This document shows positions 47,903-48,374 of a DNA stretch of 48,374 bases, in pieces. A program made the translations under genes and the position numbers. Within the stretch, counting starts at the first letter, position 1; each line of letters starts with the position of its first letter. The stretch comes from an uncultured Synechococcaceae cyanobacterium (GTDB lineage Bacteria > Cyanobacteriota > Cyanobacteriia > PCC-6307 > Cyanobiaceae): contig CAIZNP010000112.1 of the NCBI GenBank assembly GCA_903934375.1, positions 1-48,374 on the forward strand. The letters run 5' to 3'. The notes under the pieces were generated by a model. It saw nothing but the letters and a program-made list of their open reading frames with translations. It was not told where the DNA came from and searched no databases.

Positions 47903-48103
47903 ATGACCCGTTCGAGATCCTTCCATCGGTTTCATCGCTGGACGGCCAAGCTGCGCCGCCGTGCCCTGCGCAGCGCCCTGCCCGAGCCCCGCGAAGGCGA
48001 GCTGCAGGCCAATCTGCCCGCTGCTGCCGTGCGCTGCCGCGAATGGCAGCGTGATCAGCTGCATGATCTGATCGAGACCGACGAGCTCAGCGCCGCCTGC
48101 TGA
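47903..48103 (+). CDS. Small basic protein, 66 aa
   Basis: The protein begins MTRSRSFHRFHRWTAKLRRR, strongly basic for its first 28 residues, then has a neutral to acidic second half ending in DLIETDELSAAC. ATG 47903 is set by a near-perfect ribosome-binding site. There is no membrane segment. A nucleic-acid or ribosome partner would suit the basic N-terminus, but I recognise no family. It is followed by a strong hairpin terminator. Confidence 0.7.
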   Translation: MTRSRSFHRFHRWTAKLRRRALRSALPEPREGELQANLPAAAVRCREWQRDQLHDLIETDELSAAC

Positions 48104-48165
48104 GCCCCGCCCGGGTCAACCGGCGCCCACACCTGCGCGTCGGTTGGCGCGCTTACCGATGGCAA

Positions 48166-48211
48166 AGGCCCCGGAAACGCGCTCAGAGCCTGAGCAGCGT
48201 TTCCGGGGCCT
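48166..48211. terminator. Strong hairpin terminator between convergent genes
   Basis: AGGCCCCGGAAACGC plus GCTCAG pairs with CTGAGC plus GCGTTTCCGGGGCCT: a 21-pair stem with one bulged A and a 3-base loop. It lies between the small basic gene (plus) and the RNA-binding protein gene (minus). TGTTGTTG follows on the plus strand and the minus strand has TTTGCC after it, so it may work both ways. Confidence 0.88.
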
Positions 48212-48242
48212 GTTGTTGCGGGGAGGCCTCAGGCCAGGGAGA

Positions 48243-48374
48243 TCACCAGCGGTTGCCGCCGCCGCCGCCGTAGCCGCCGTCACCACCGCCGCCGTAGCCG
48301 CCGCGGTCGCCACCGCCGCCGCCACCGCCGTAGCCACCACGGCCACCGCCGCCGCCACCACCGCCGTAGCCACC
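48243..48374 (-). CDS. Glycine-rich C-terminus of an RNA-binding protein (partial)
   Basis: The minus-strand frame from the right edge reads 43 residues of GGYGGGG-type repeats with Arg and Asp interruptions, ending GGGGNRW and a TGA at 48245-48243. This is the typical tail of cyanobacterial Rbp proteins, which have one RRM domain followed by a Gly-rich tail. The RRM part and start lie beyond the window, so the assignment rests on the tail only. Another minus frame across 48116-48373 is open but encodes an Ala/Val repeat and is the shadow. Confidence 0.7.
   Translation of the reverse strand, partial: GGYGGGGGGGGRGGYGGGGGGGDRGGYGGGGDGGYGGGGGNRW

Noticed and set aside
48116-48373. Ala/Val-rich minus frame at the right edge
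   Set aside because: It is a shifted reading of the Gly-rich repeat tail; the frame with GGYGGGG repeats and a terminal NRW fits a known protein family.
48240-48374. Repeat array at the right edge as a CRISPR or satellite
   Set aside because: The repeats are irregular 3-base-periodic codons of a Gly-rich protein, with no constant repeat and spacer pattern.

Overview
The window is GC-rich DNA from a unicellular cyanobacterium, most likely of the Cyanobium/Synechococcus group. The evidence is a PsbP-family lipoprotein, a ClpC chaperone of cyanobacterial type, the 3' end of a glycine-rich RNA-binding protein, a lysA-cdaA-uppS-bioB run, very tight gene packing, and several HIP1 octamers (GCGATCGC, for example at 13469, 15259 and 35137). 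I found no rRNA, tRNA, CRISPR array, insertion sequence or prophage gene. No stretch longer than 300 bases lacks a gene.

Region A (about 1-23260) is an accessory surface-glycan and protein-export island. An orphan small gene (240-635, minus) is followed by a TPR/GT9-like glycosyltransferase and an unknown protein on the plus strand. Next comes a minus-strand operon read from 11536 down to 3289: a GT2+GT4 double glycosyltransferase, a parvulin-type peptidyl-prolyl isomerase, an ABC exporter with a cNMP-binding-like domain and a degenerate C39-like domain, a HlyD adaptor and a small membrane protein. Four of these are joined by ATGA overlaps or a 1-base gap. From 11606 to 17864 a plus-strand run encodes a GT-D-like (DUF1792) protein, a methyltransferase, an unknown helical protein and a GH130-like beta-propeller protein. 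On the minus strand follow a lower-GC polysaccharide pyruvyl transferase, a possible GT61-like protein, a GT2 protein and a response regulator/sensorless histidine kinase pair that overlaps the GT2 gene. The simplest reading is a regulated system that exports one or more large proteins by type I secretion and builds or attaches surface glycans. The exported substrate is not in the window.

Region B (23351-38779) is mostly housekeeping: clpC, rimI, lysA, cdaA, uppS, bioB, trhO, a GST-DUF952 fusion, a zinc-ribbon membrane protein, a GNAT-like protein, an aldo/keto reductase, lipA, recR, a PsbP-like lipoprotein and an FAD oxidoreductase. lysA, cdaA and uppS link peptidoglycan precursor supply with c-di-AMP signalling.

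Region C (38703-48374) is envelope transport: a TolC-like outer-membrane protein divergent from an NHLP-type HlyD adaptor, a 59-residue membrane protein, two tandem FUSC transporters, an MgtC-like protein with a His/Gly tail, a small Trp-rich membrane protein, an LCP-family protein, an MsbA-like ABC exporter, a small basic protein with a very strong ribosome-binding site, a strong hairpin terminator, and the truncated RNA-binding protein at the right edge. TolC could serve both secretion adaptors in the window.

Functions were assigned by reading motifs. No database search was possible, so remote assignments (GT-D, GH130-like, GT61-like, GT9-like) are inferences from motif patterns.
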